The notes beneath the pieces were generated by a model. It had not been told where the DNA came from. It made no database searches and worked only from the letters and a program-made list of their open reading frames with translations. The translations under genes were made by a program, and so were the position numbers. 60,419 nt of DNA. Origin: Rickettsiaceae bacterium (lineage in GTDB: Bacteria > Pseudomonadota > Alphaproteobacteria > Rickettsiales > Rickettsiaceae). How positions within the stretch are numbered: position 1 is the first letter of the stretch; each line of letters starts with the position of its first letter. The DNA is taken from positions 1 through 60,419 of the forward strand of contig JAQXDF010000032.1 of NCBI GenBank assembly GCA_029251475.1, given 5' to 3'. Below are positions 27,623-36,218 of the stretch, in pieces.

Positions 27623-27868
27623 ATGAAATACCCGTTTATACTCTTAATTAAATGCTATCAATTTTTCATATCCCCCTGGCTTGGATCAAATTGCAGATTC
27701 ACCCCAACTTGTTCGGAATATGCAAAAAACTCGTTTGCTCAGCATGGTGCACTCAAAGGGTTATATTTAAGCGTTAGGCGTATTCTTCGGTGCAACCCGT
27801 TTGCAAATGCAGGTTATGATCCAGTGCCGGATTCACCTGACAAGAATGACAGACATTCCTCGCAATGA
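27623..27868 (+). CDS. yidD: Membrane protein insertion efficiency factor YidD
   Basis: 81 aa. It matches YidD: LIKCYQFFISPWLGSNCRFT, PTCSEYAKNSFAQHG, and RILRCNPFANAGYDPVP. It is a small membrane-associated helper of YidC. The stop overlaps the uvrC start by four bases. Confidence 0.95.
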   Translation: MKYPFILLIKCYQFFISPWLGSNCRFTPTCSEYAKNSFAQHGALKGLYLSVRRILRCNPFANAGYDPVPDSPDKNDRHSSQ

Positions 27869-29697
27869 CGAACAAACTACAAGGTAAAGACCTAATCAAA
27901 TCACACCTAAGCAATGCTCCTGAATTACCGGGTGTTTACCGCATGCTTGGTGCGGATAAAAATATATTATATATTGGCAAAGCTAAAAACCTTAAAAACA
28001 GGCTATCTCAATATACATTAGAGCTAGTTGGTAAAAATAAAATCATGGTGTCTTTAGTCCGTGATCTTGTCTATAGCGTAACAGACTCTGAATCCGACGC
28101 TCTACTTTTAGAGGGGCAACTAATCAGAAAGTTTAAGCCCAAATTCAATATTCTGTTAAAAGATGACAAATCCTTCCCTTATATTAAACTACGCATAGAT
28201 CACGACTATCCCCAATTACAAAAATATCGTGGAAAAAACCTCAATGACGGTAAATTTTTTGGCCCTTTTGCCACGTCTAATCATGTGGATGTGACCTTAA
28301 CAGAGCTGCAAAAAATATTCAAACTTCGTTCATGTAGCGACACTTATTTTGCAAATCGCAGCAGGCCATGCCTGCAATACCAGATCAAACGCTGCTATGC
28401 GCCGTGCGTAAATAAAATATCAAAAACTGACTATGATGATTTAGTGCTGCAGGTTAAATCCTTCCTGACCGGCAAAAACAAAAAGCTTCAAGAAGAGCTT
28501 GCCGAGAAAATGGAAAAATTGAGCAATGATATGCAGTTTGAAAAAGCAGCTGAAATCCGCGATCGCATAAAAGCCCTCAGCTACATACAGCTGAAAGCCG
28601 ATGGCATCCAGAATCTAGAGAATGCCGACATACTAGCCCTTGCCTCGCATAATGGCGAGTTTTGCATTCAACTTTTTATGTATCGAGCGCACCAACCATG
28701 TGGTAACCAAGCTTATTTTCCTGAGCACACCAACATCGAAGAGTCCGATGCTGATATATTGGGAGCTTTTATAATGCAGCTTTATCAAAACAAACAACCA
28801 CCAGCGCAACTACTCGTTAGCAGCGCGCTAGATAATCCAGAGCTTTACACAGAAGCATTGAAGAAGCTGCATGGGAATAATGTTAAGATATCAGCGCCCA
28901 AACATGGAGCTAAGCATAAAATCATGCAAAACGCTCTGCATAATGCACAGCTAGCACTCGAGCAGCACTTGAAGATCTCGGCGAAAAACTCTGCGGCCTT
29001 AAGCGAGGTGCAAAAGTTATTTAACCTAGAAGCCTCCCCAAAGCGTATCGAAGTTTACGATAATAGCCACATACAAGGAGCATTTGCCGTTGGTGCTATG
29101 GTTGTTGCAGGAGTTGATGGCTTCGAGAAAAAGGAATATCGCCTGTTTAACATTAAGAATGATCCGATCTCTAAATTATCGCACGCTGATGATTATGCAA
29201 TGATGAGAGAGGTTCTGACGCGCCGAATAAAACGCCTTAAATCTGAGCCGTTCAGAACGCCAGACCTATTGATTATTGATGGCGGCAAGGGGCACATGAA
29301 TGTAGTAGCAAAACTTATGGATGATCTGAAAGTGCATTTACCCTTTGTCTGCATGTCTAAAGGAGTTGATCGCAATAGTGGACGCGAGCAGTTCCATGTG
29401 CCTGGACGTGCAACTTTTACCTTGGATAAAAATCTTCCGACGATGAAGTATCTGCAGATTTTGCGTGATGAAGTGCATAATTTTGCTATAAAATCTCATC
29501 GAAACAAACGCTCAAAAGCGATCAAGATTTCGTCGCTAGATGGAATTCCAGGAATTGGGGAAGCAAAGAAAAAAGCTCTGCTAAATTATTTCGGCTCTTT
29601 TAAAGAAATATCTGCCGCCAGCCCAAACGAGCTGAGCAAGGCAGATGGCATCAGCCCCCACCTCGCTCAATCTATCTATGATGCTCTGCACGATTAA
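27865..29697 (+). CDS. uvrC: Excinuclease ABC subunit C
   Basis: 610-aa repair endonuclease. The GIY-YIG nuclease domain begins LPGVYRMLGADKNILYIGKA, followed by the Cys-containing region RPCLQYQIKRCYAPC, a UVR motif (FEKAAEIRDRI), the RNase-H-like second nuclease (EVYDNSHIQGAFAVGAMVV, LLIIDGGKGHMNVV) and C-terminal helix-hairpin-helix (LDGIPGIGEAKKKALLNYFG). The gene is complete. Its 3' end overlaps the opposite coiled-coil gene by four bases. Confidence 0.96.
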   Translation: MTNKLQGKDLIKSHLSNAPELPGVYRMLGADKNILYIGKAKNLKNRLSQYTLELVGKNKIMVSLVRDLVYSVTDSESDALLLEGQLIRKFKPKFNILLKDDKSFPYIKLRIDHDYPQLQKYRGKNLNDGKFFGPFATSNHVDVTLTELQKIFKLRSCSDTYFANRSRPCLQYQIKRCYAPCVNKISKTDYDDLVLQVKSFLTGKNKKLQEELAEKMEKLSNDMQFEKAAEIRDRIKALSYIQLKADGIQNLENADILALASHNGEFCIQLFMYRAHQPCGNQAYFPEHTNIEESDADILGAFIMQLYQNKQPPAQLLVSSALDNPELYTEALKKLHGNNVKISAPKHGAKHKIMQNALHNAQLALEQHLKISAKNSAALSEVQKLFNLEASPKRIEVYDNSHIQGAFAVGAMVVAGVDGFEKKEYRLFNIKNDPISKLSHADDYAMMREVLTRRIKRLKSEPFRTPDLLIIDGGKGHMNVVAKLMDDLKVHLPFVCMSKGVDRNSGREQFHVPGRATFTLDKNLPTMKYLQILRDEVHNFAIKSHRNKRSKAIKISSLDGIPGIGEAKKKALLNYFGSFKEISAASPNELSKADGISPHLAQSIYDALHD

Positions 29698-30668
29698 CGA
29701 GCGAGTCTTGTTTGCTTTGCTTTCTGTGCTCTTTCCTCTCGTCGAGCTTTGACTTTATCTTGAAGTTTTTGAGCAGCTGGATGTGTTAGGATGTCGTTCA
29801 CTTTAGTCTTTGCGTCCTTCTCTAGATCATCTAAGAGCCTATATGTATAACTCTTATCTTCACGGCTAGTTTCCCCCTTAATTTCGCTTAATTTTTTATC
29901 TAAAAATCTATTTTTAGCAAGTGCATTTTCTCTTTCACGCCCATTACTATTTTTTTCTACATATTCCGCCATCTCTTGCAATAATGTTTCTTTATTCTTT
30001 TTTATTTCTTCCTCCTCCATCTTAGTCTGTTTTGCATTCATGCGCTGCATAATACCCCGGGCCTCGTCTTTTAAGTCAACTCTTTTCTTTTCTACTTTTC
30101 CTACTTCATCGGTAACAATACCCTTAGTCTTGGATCCCCCTCTAAACAATAAAGAACTTGATTCTTTAAGCTTTGCCATTGATTTTTCGCTATCTCCTCC
30201 TGTTGCAATATCTTTGCAGACCTCTGCAGCTGCGCTCAAAAAATCTTTTACCTTAGTGAAAAAAGTCTTCTTTTTGTTCGCTCCATGTATAACTTCCACA
30301 TTGTTTTTAATAATACTTATTTTCTCCTCTATAAAATGAACACTAGCCCATTTATCATCAGGGTTTATTTTATGATCTTTTATTTTCTCGAGTACTGTAT
30401 TTATCTCTGTGGCTTGCGTGCCTTCTCCTATAAATTGCTTAAACTCTTTATTTTTTGATAATTCATCAAAAGCCCCCTTAAGCTCATTAAATTTTTTATC
30501 AATATCTATAAAATTATCCAATAAACTTTGCTCCTCCCAAATCTCCATTTGCTTAGCCGAGACACCTACAAAACCTTTTTCGTGTTTTTTCATCTCTTCA
30601 CGTAGTACTTCCTCTCTAGTTTTTTTTATTTCTGTACTAGTATTCTGTTGATTATCGTTTTCAGCCAT
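29694..30668 (-). CDS. Hypothetical coiled-coil protein
   Basis: 324 aa, highly charged (Lys and Glu), mostly helical, and no family recognised. It starts AENDNQQNTSTEIKKTREEV and contains coiled-coil stretches such as MNAKQTKMEEEEIKKNKETL, ending in a basic Arg/Lys tail. There is no signal peptide or membrane helix. A short central hydrophobic patch (VKDFLSAAAEVCKDIATGG) is the only non-polar segment. Could be a secreted effector or a structural protein; function not recognised. It is convergent with uvrC. Confidence 0.65.
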   Translation of the reverse strand: MAENDNQQNTSTEIKKTREEVLREEMKKHEKGFVGVSAKQMEIWEEQSLLDNFIDIDKKFNELKGAFDELSKNKEFKQFIGEGTQATEINTVLEKIKDHKINPDDKWASVHFIEEKISIIKNNVEVIHGANKKKTFFTKVKDFLSAAAEVCKDIATGGDSEKSMAKLKESSSLLFRGGSKTKGIVTDEVGKVEKKRVDLKDEARGIMQRMNAKQTKMEEEEIKKNKETLLQEMAEYVEKNSNGRERENALAKNRFLDKKLSEIKGETSREDKSYTYRLLDDLEKDAKTKVNDILTHPAAQKLQDKVKARREERAQKAKQTRLAR

Positions 30669-30774
30669 AATTCTACTCCTATGATTAATTAAACATGCTT
30701 ATAGGATACCACAAGCGCAATACTAACTGTTTACTAATTATTTAATATTCGAAGTCGTTAACAAAAATACGTGA

Positions 30775-32106
30775 CTAATTGGGGACAGATTTTGCTTTAT
30801 TAACGCCGCACCAGGTCAGCATAAAGAACATAGCGCCCACTAGGGCGGCGCTGATAAAGAAGCCAAAAGCAGCCGACCAACCCCAATTATCAATTAGCGT
30901 ACCAACGCAAATACCCGATAATCCAGAGCCAACATATCCCATAGTACCTGCAAAGCCATTTGCAGTGCCAACCGCTTTTTTGGAGGCAAAATCAGCAGAT
31001 GCTACTCCTACTAATACCTGGGGGCCATACACAAAAAATCCAACAATAATCAGAGAAAAGGCACTGAATACTTCATACCCTTCCGGTATTGACCAGAAAA
31101 CCACCAAAGATAGTGCTAGGAAAATCATAAATACAGCTCCAACAGGGCCACGCTGTCCGCCCATAATTTTATCCGAAGTCCAGCCAGCTACAAACCCACC
31201 AATTAACCCCGTAACCTCGTAAGCAGCAACTTGCCACCCAGCATGTTCCAGCGATATATTCCTCATTTCTTTTAAAAATAAGGGGGCCCAAAAAATAATA
31301 CCTATGCGCACAATATACACGCACATATTAGCAAAACATATGTACCACATGTTGCGGTTTGCGAACACTTTGCAAAAAATTTGCATAGTACTCAAATGAT
31401 CTTCGCTTGTATCTTCCTGAAAATTTTCATTCCCTTTATAGGCCTCCACTGGAGGCAGACCTAATTGCTTAGGAGAATCTCTCAATCTATTAAATAGGAT
31501 CATTGCAATAATGGCTGCAATCATTGCTGGGATAAAAAATGCATATCTCCAACCAAAATTAGAGACTAAATATCCAGAAAATATCAATGTTAATGCACCG
31601 CCAATTTGATGAGATGCAGCGCCAAGAGCCCATTTAGTGCCCAGCTCATGAGGGGCAAACCAATGAGTCAGCATACGCGCAGCTGGCGGCCAACCCATAG
31701 ATTGAAGCCAGTGATTAATTATAAGGAAAAAGGCTAGGAAATATAGATTATTGGAAAAACCTAATATAAAGGTAACAATTGAGGAGCATACTAACCCAAT
31801 GACTAGAAAATAACGCGAGTCTGACTTGTCGCTTAAATATCCATTAAAAAACTTACCTACACCATATACTATAGACGTAATAGTTAAAACCCATCCAAGC
31901 TGAGTTTTAGAGTAGCCAAACTCTTCCATAAAGGCTGGCATGATCATAGAAAAATTTTGCCTGCATAAGTAATATGTGCCATAGCCAAAAATGATTGATA
32001 TCAAGATTCTAAGACGCCATCTATTATAGATTTTGCGCTCAGATGCACTCATGAAGGCTGCTTTACCTTCTTGGCCGCTATGCTGGTGAGTTGAAGCTTT
32101 TTCCAT
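30775..32106 (-). CDS. MFS organophosphate:phosphate antiporter (GlpT/UhpC-like)
   Basis: 443 aa with about 12 transmembrane helices. The family signature YYLCRQNFSMIMPAFMEEFG and GVGKFFNGYLSDKSDSR match the organophosphate:Pi antiporters (GlpT, UhpT, UhpC). It would bring in glycerol-3-phosphate or a hexose phosphate in exchange for phosphate. GlpT-type uptake of host glycerol-3-phosphate is known in Rickettsia. The substrate cannot be fixed from sequence alone; PgtP/UhpC subfamily is also possible. Confidence 0.87.
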   Translation of the reverse strand: MEKASTHQHSGQEGKAAFMSASERKIYNRWRLRILISIIFGYGTYYLCRQNFSMIMPAFMEEFGYSKTQLGWVLTITSIVYGVGKFFNGYLSDKSDSRYFLVIGLVCSSIVTFILGFSNNLYFLAFFLIINHWLQSMGWPPAARMLTHWFAPHELGTKWALGAASHQIGGALTLIFSGYLVSNFGWRYAFFIPAMIAAIIAMILFNRLRDSPKQLGLPPVEAYKGNENFQEDTSEDHLSTMQIFCKVFANRNMWYICFANMCVYIVRIGIIFWAPLFLKEMRNISLEHAGWQVAAYEVTGLIGGFVAGWTSDKIMGGQRGPVGAVFMIFLALSLVVFWSIPEGYEVFSAFSLIIVGFFVYGPQVLVGVASADFASKKAVGTANGFAGTMGYVGSGLSGICVGTLIDNWGWSAAFGFFISAALVGAMFFMLTWCGVNKAKSVPN

Positions 32107-32222
32107 TTGATATATAAATATTAGTTTATCTAGAGATCCTGAATACTACTCAATAATGATCGTCTTAGCAAGATAATATCAAATGAGGGAGTTAAAGACT
32201 ATATATAGCGAATTTAGATAAT

Positions 32223-32299
<77 letters not shown>

Positions 32300-32324
32300 T
32301 TAATAAGCGAATGCTATGTGAGGG

Positions 32325-32353
32325 ATCATAAACCAATTAAGCGCTACGCGCAA
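32325..32353 (-). promoter_or_regulatory. Probable promoter of tRNA-fMet
   Basis: Minus-strand TTGCGC, 17-bp spacer, TATGAT, ending 26 bp upstream of the tRNA 5' end. Confidence 0.5.
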
Positions 32354-32409
32354 GATAAATCTTAAGTATAATTGAAAAGCTTGGGTATATTGAGTACAAA
32401 CTTAGCTAC

Positions 32410-33159
32410 TTAACTACGTGGATACTCTGCTGATCCAATCGCTCGTCTTACTTGCTCATCTTTTACAATTCCCATTTTAGCAGCCTCAATTAGCAGCAAG
32501 CCGTCGACAAAATACTCTGGATGCTCATCAGCTAATTGTTTTACTAAATCAGGGTTTTTCTTAGCGAATTCTATAAAACAAGTTAAATCTCTTTCTTGAC
32601 CCTTCGACACTAACCTAGACATAATACTAAAATTTATCGCTTCAAAACATAGTTCTTTCGCTATCTTAAGTTGATTGCTTGTCATTCGAGAGCCATAAAC
32701 TTCTTTTATATTATCATCAGATATATAGCTCATAGCTCCAGCGTTAGTAACGATATCGCTATTTTTCTTAAATCTAAACCAGTTATTAATTCTACCGGAA
32801 TCCTTCCATAGACCTTGCGAGCAACAATTATGCAATTTATTTAATATCTTATCTTGAATTCGTGCCTTTATATTATATCTTTCTTTAGTCATAGCCCCTC
32901 TTTGTGTAATAAATATTCTATCATCAGGACTGTCTAAAAACTCCGGAACAAGCCTTCTAAGGTGACCTAAATGCTGCTTACTACGCGGGTGCCGAGCATC
33001 ATAATTATTACGCAATAATATAATATAAGCTTTTTTATAATATTCTATTGCTTCTACCATATTTCCTAACTTCTCTTGAAGTTCTGCTATTCTAAGCAAA
33101 GCCCCCATAATATGTACATGCTGATAATTATTATATAATTTATAAGTTCCAATTAGCAT
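32410..33159 (-). CDS. C-terminal fragment of NB-ARC/TPR protein
   Basis: Open frame of 249 aa, continuing in the same frame as the NB-ARC/TPR gene after a single TAA at 33202-33204. The codons between the TAA and this ATG encode DIGDYEKSLEFNEK, which completes the broken TPR unit. A further TPR follows (AELQEKLGNMVEAIEYYKKA). Then comes a ~160-residue C-terminal domain with no recognised family (AMSYISDDNIKEVYGSRM, then CFIEFAKKNPDLVKQLADEH). It is best read as the end of the upstream gene, cut off by a nonsense mutation or reached by readthrough. Whether the internal ATG at 33159 is used is unknown; no good ribosome binding site is evident. Confidence 0.6.
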   Translation of the reverse strand: MLIGTYKLYNNYQHVHIMGALLRIAELQEKLGNMVEAIEYYKKAYIILLRNNYDARHPRSKQHLGHLRRLVPEFLDSPDDRIFITQRGAMTKERYNIKARIQDKILNKLHNCCSQGLWKDSGRINNWFRFKKNSDIVTNAGAMSYISDDNIKEVYGSRMTSNQLKIAKELCFEAINFSIMSRLVSKGQERDLTCFIEFAKKNPDLVKQLADEHPEYFVDGLLLIEAAKMGIVKDEQVRRAIGSAEYPRS

Positions 33160-33201
33160 TTTTTCATTGAATTCTAAGGACTTCTCATAATCCCCTATAT
33201 C

Positions 33202-35076
33202 TTAATAGGTTTCTCCTAGCCTAGAATACGACCCAATCATATAATGGTTCAACCGACCACCACTCAGATATTCCCTTGTTTTTAGAGCCTGCAGCTGATA
33301 ATCAAGTGCTAATTGTAAATTCTTATTTCCACCTAACTTTCTATATAAATCACCTATGCTATTTAAAGAAGAAGCAATATCAGGGTGCATAGATCCCTTA
33401 AATAGCCGCCTCCTCATAGCAAGCGATTTGTTAAACCACTCAAATACTATATCTGGATCATAATTATTACCCTGATCTTCTTTATAGCGATCTTTATAAT
33501 ACCAACCAATATTATGCATAGCAGTAGCCAATAAACGGTGGTCCTTACCCGAATATAATTTTTTATAGATTTCATAAGCTTCCATGTGGAACTTCAGAGA
33601 ATCTTCTCGTGGATCTATCCATTTTTGTTGATCATGAACCAAACCTTTTCCACGAAGTGCATTTGCTTGCATCTCTCTAGGAACAGAGCGATCTAATAAT
33701 TTCAAGACCTGATCGAATTTAGATAGTGCTTTTTCAAGATTCCTTTTCATAAAATAACACCAACCTTGGTTCATCAGAACTTTTGCTAAATTTACATCCC
33801 CTATCTTTAATTTATTATATATTTCTTCTGCTGAATCATAATATACCAACGCCTTGTTAACTTGATAAAGATTATATTGGTTATATAATCCTAGCTTATT
33901 AAATAATTCAGCCTTCTCCAACAAAACATTTTGATTTTCTACTAGATCAGTCTTCAGGATCTTATTAATATGCGGATATAATGTATTTATTACATGCCCG
34001 TCTTCATTTTGATCTTCGCTTAACTTAGGAGTTATAACATTGAGAGCCTTACATAGCTTCTCATATAAAGTGAAATTTGATGCGTTTTTATGCAGCTTAG
34101 AGCCAAGCCAAGAATGGACTAATCTATGTACAGAAATGTTATCTGATGAAGTTTTAATTAGAGAATATTTTCTAAGTAATGTCAAAATTTTATTTAAACG
34201 CACCATAGAAGTATTATCAGTGTTATTATATAAATACTGAGCTAGAAGCTTTTTCGGTATGTGCTCTGGATAACAACAGGAAATAACATTCAATAGCTCT
34301 ATGGCTTGCTTACCATCTATTTCTATTTCTATTTTTTTAATAGCTAAGTCCCAGCTGATATAAGCAGGTTTGTGATCATCCATTGATGGCATGGTTTCAT
34401 CAGACAAAAGAATATTTTGTTCTGTAGCGTACAATATTAAATAATCTTGGATACTTAACATATTTTCTCTGATATACGCACCAGCCTGCGCTATAGCCAA
34501 AGGTAAATATTCCAATGTACTTGCCAGTATTTTAATATCTTTATTGTAATCACCCTGCTTCTTTATGGATTTTGGCATTAAATTATCCAGCAAATTTAAT
34601 GCCTCTTTTTCATCCATAACATCAATTTCTATTGCCCCTGGAATATTAGGATTTCTTGAAGTAATGATTATATCTCCTTTTTTAGGTAAATAGTCGCGCA
34701 AGACCTCCATATCATCGACATTATCATAAACTAGCAAAGCATTAGACTGACTCTCTAACCATTGTTTTACCAATAACACTTTGCGATTTACTGAAATATT
34801 ATCTTGAGTAAATAAATTTTGTTGCTCTCCTAATCCCAAGTAATCAGCTAGAAGTAAATTTTTTGTTTCAGCACCAAACCAGCCTCTAAAACTATATTTC
34901 TTCTCTGGATAATTAATAGCATGCTTAGCTAAAGTTGTTTTGCCTATACCTCCTAGCCCATGTAAACCAGTGAGAACTGCCAAACTATCTTGGCCCATAT
35001 TAGGCTGTCTAAATTTTTCCCACACCGCTTTTGTTAAAGATGGACGCTGCGTATAATGATCTATTGGCTGTGGCAT
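33202..35076 (-). CDS. NB-ARC (STAND) ATPase with TPR repeats, interrupted
   Basis: 624 aa from the ATG. NB-ARC NTPase: Walker A GLHGLGGIGKTTLAKHA near residue 42, Walker B ALLVYDNVDD, sensor-like DIIITSRNPN and GLPL-type LEYLPLAIAQAGAYI. A winged-helix-like region (ISCCYPEHIPKKLLAQYLYN) follows, and then TPR repeats such as AKVLMNQGWCYFMKRNLEKA. STAND ATPases oligomerise after ligand sensing by the repeats. The frame is also open for 40 codons upstream of the ATG (35077-35196) and encodes a transmembrane helix (IALFASLVVILSSWVF) but has no usual start codon. It thus looks like part of a larger HTH-TM-NB-ARC-TPR protein shifted out of frame from the HTH gene. The TAA at 33202 stops translation in the middle of a TPR. 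Confidence 0.8.
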   Translation of the reverse strand: MPQPIDHYTQRPSLTKAVWEKFRQPNMGQDSLAVLTGLHGLGGIGKTTLAKHAINYPEKKYSFRGWFGAETKNLLLADYLGLGEQQNLFTQDNISVNRKVLLVKQWLESQSNALLVYDNVDDMEVLRDYLPKKGDIIITSRNPNIPGAIEIDVMDEKEALNLLDNLMPKSIKKQGDYNKDIKILASTLEYLPLAIAQAGAYIRENMLSIQDYLILYATEQNILLSDETMPSMDDHKPAYISWDLAIKKIEIEIDGKQAIELLNVISCCYPEHIPKKLLAQYLYNNTDNTSMVRLNKILTLLRKYSLIKTSSDNISVHRLVHSWLGSKLHKNASNFTLYEKLCKALNVITPKLSEDQNEDGHVINTLYPHINKILKTDLVENQNVLLEKAELFNKLGLYNQYNLYQVNKALVYYDSAEEIYNKLKIGDVNLAKVLMNQGWCYFMKRNLEKALSKFDQVLKLLDRSVPREMQANALRGKGLVHDQQKWIDPREDSLKFHMEAYEIYKKLYSGKDHRLLATAMHNIGWYYKDRYKEDQGNNYDPDIVFEWFNKSLAMRRRLFKGSMHPDIASSLNSIGDLYRKLGGNKNLQLALDYQLQALKTREYLSGGRLNHYMIGSYSRLGETY

Positions 35077-35168
35077 ATTCCACTCCCCCTCTCTTATTGG
35101 CGTCCCTGAACTAGAAAACCAATATAACCATGTATTATTTATAAAAACCCAAGAGCTTAAGATGACTA

Positions 35169-35981
35169 CTAAGGATGCAAATAATGCAATGGTTTTTTAT
35201 TTATATATTTTTTTGCGCTCGGTTTTTCATCCGAAATATTAATGTCTGTAACTTTGAGAGAAGAACATAGAGACTCTTGCTCTATCTTAAACTCAGAAAT
35301 TATTTTCTCTATTTCTGAGCTTTCTACAATTTTATTTACTAGCAATAAAATTGCTAGATAATAATTTTCTACATTTCTAAAATCTATATATTCTAATCCA
35401 AGCAATCTTTCTTGGTTTACGTTATCATCTAATAATAGGCCTATATTTTGTGCATTATTATCTACTAAATTTTCAGCATCTCTTATAATAAATAAATTAC
35501 AGACATCCTTATTTGAGCCTTTTGTATTACTAGACAAATTAATATTAGCTAAAGTTAAATGCTGCTCTATCTGCTTTAAGTATTTTTCCTCTTCTCTAGT
35601 AGGTTTAACATAATTTACTGAATATAATATTCCCGCACGATTAATAGTAGCTCCTATTGTTTTGAGCTTCTTTATAAAACTACCTTGCATGACTAAATAA
35701 AAATAATATTGCCTCAGATATTTAAGACGGCCTGATTTTTCTATAGCATCAATTATATGGTCTCGTGAGTTGCAAGCAAACTTATTCATTATGTTCCGCA
35801 CGTGTGAACTAACGGTACGATAGGAAATATCTAACAATGAAGCAATCTTTTTCTCTCCTCGATTATGCAGAATACAAGAGATAATATCAATCTCTCTCAT
35901 TGTTAGCTTAATACCAGCTAAGTCCTGAAGATGCTCTGTAAATATCTTTTCTTTGTCCTGCAACTTACTACATTCACTCAT
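35169..35981 (-). CDS. LuxR-type HTH protein, probably N-terminal part of the NB-ARC/TPR regulator
   Basis: 270 aa. An N-terminal LuxR/GerE helix-turn-helix is visible at about residues 25-85: KLTMREIDIISCILHNRGEK, KIASLLDISYRTVSSHVRNI and MNKFACNSRDHIIDAIEKSG. The rest is a ~170-residue alpha/beta region (CNLFIIRDAENLV, IGLLLDDNVN) that could be a receiver- or TIR-like linker without clear catalytic residues. The last nine codons overlap, in another frame, the membrane-helix coding stretch that leads into NB-ARC. A one-base slip at the A6 run (35193-35198) would fuse the two into a membrane-anchored regulator of about 1190 aa. An (AG)18 microsatellite lies about 170 bp upstream. Confidence 0.75.
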   Translation of the reverse strand: MSECSKLQDKEKIFTEHLQDLAGIKLTMREIDIISCILHNRGEKKIASLLDISYRTVSSHVRNIMNKFACNSRDHIIDAIEKSGRLKYLRQYYFYLVMQGSFIKKLKTIGATINRAGILYSVNYVKPTREEEKYLKQIEQHLTLANINLSSNTKGSNKDVCNLFIIRDAENLVDNNAQNIGLLLDDNVNQERLLGLEYIDFRNVENYYLAILLLVNKIVESSEIEKIISEFKIEQESLCSSLKVTDINISDEKPSAKKYINKKPLHYLHP

Positions 35982-36145
35982 TTAAAACCAACCTTTTTGG
36001 AACATGATCTCAATACAACTTGTATAAAACTTAAACCACTTTAGCAAATTTATACATATACTTCTAGTATAAATTTTTAATATTTTATATCCTTGGGTTG
36101 ATTTAGTCTTTTGCCCAAGAAAGATGGTTTAAATATAGATATTTA

Positions 36146-36207
<62 letters not shown>

Positions 36208-36218
36208 AATAGTTTGGA

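Noticed and set aside
30779-31222. 147-aa plus-strand ORF
   Set aside because: Antisense shadow of the MFS transporter; Pro/Thr-rich translation typical of reverse-complement membrane-protein genes.
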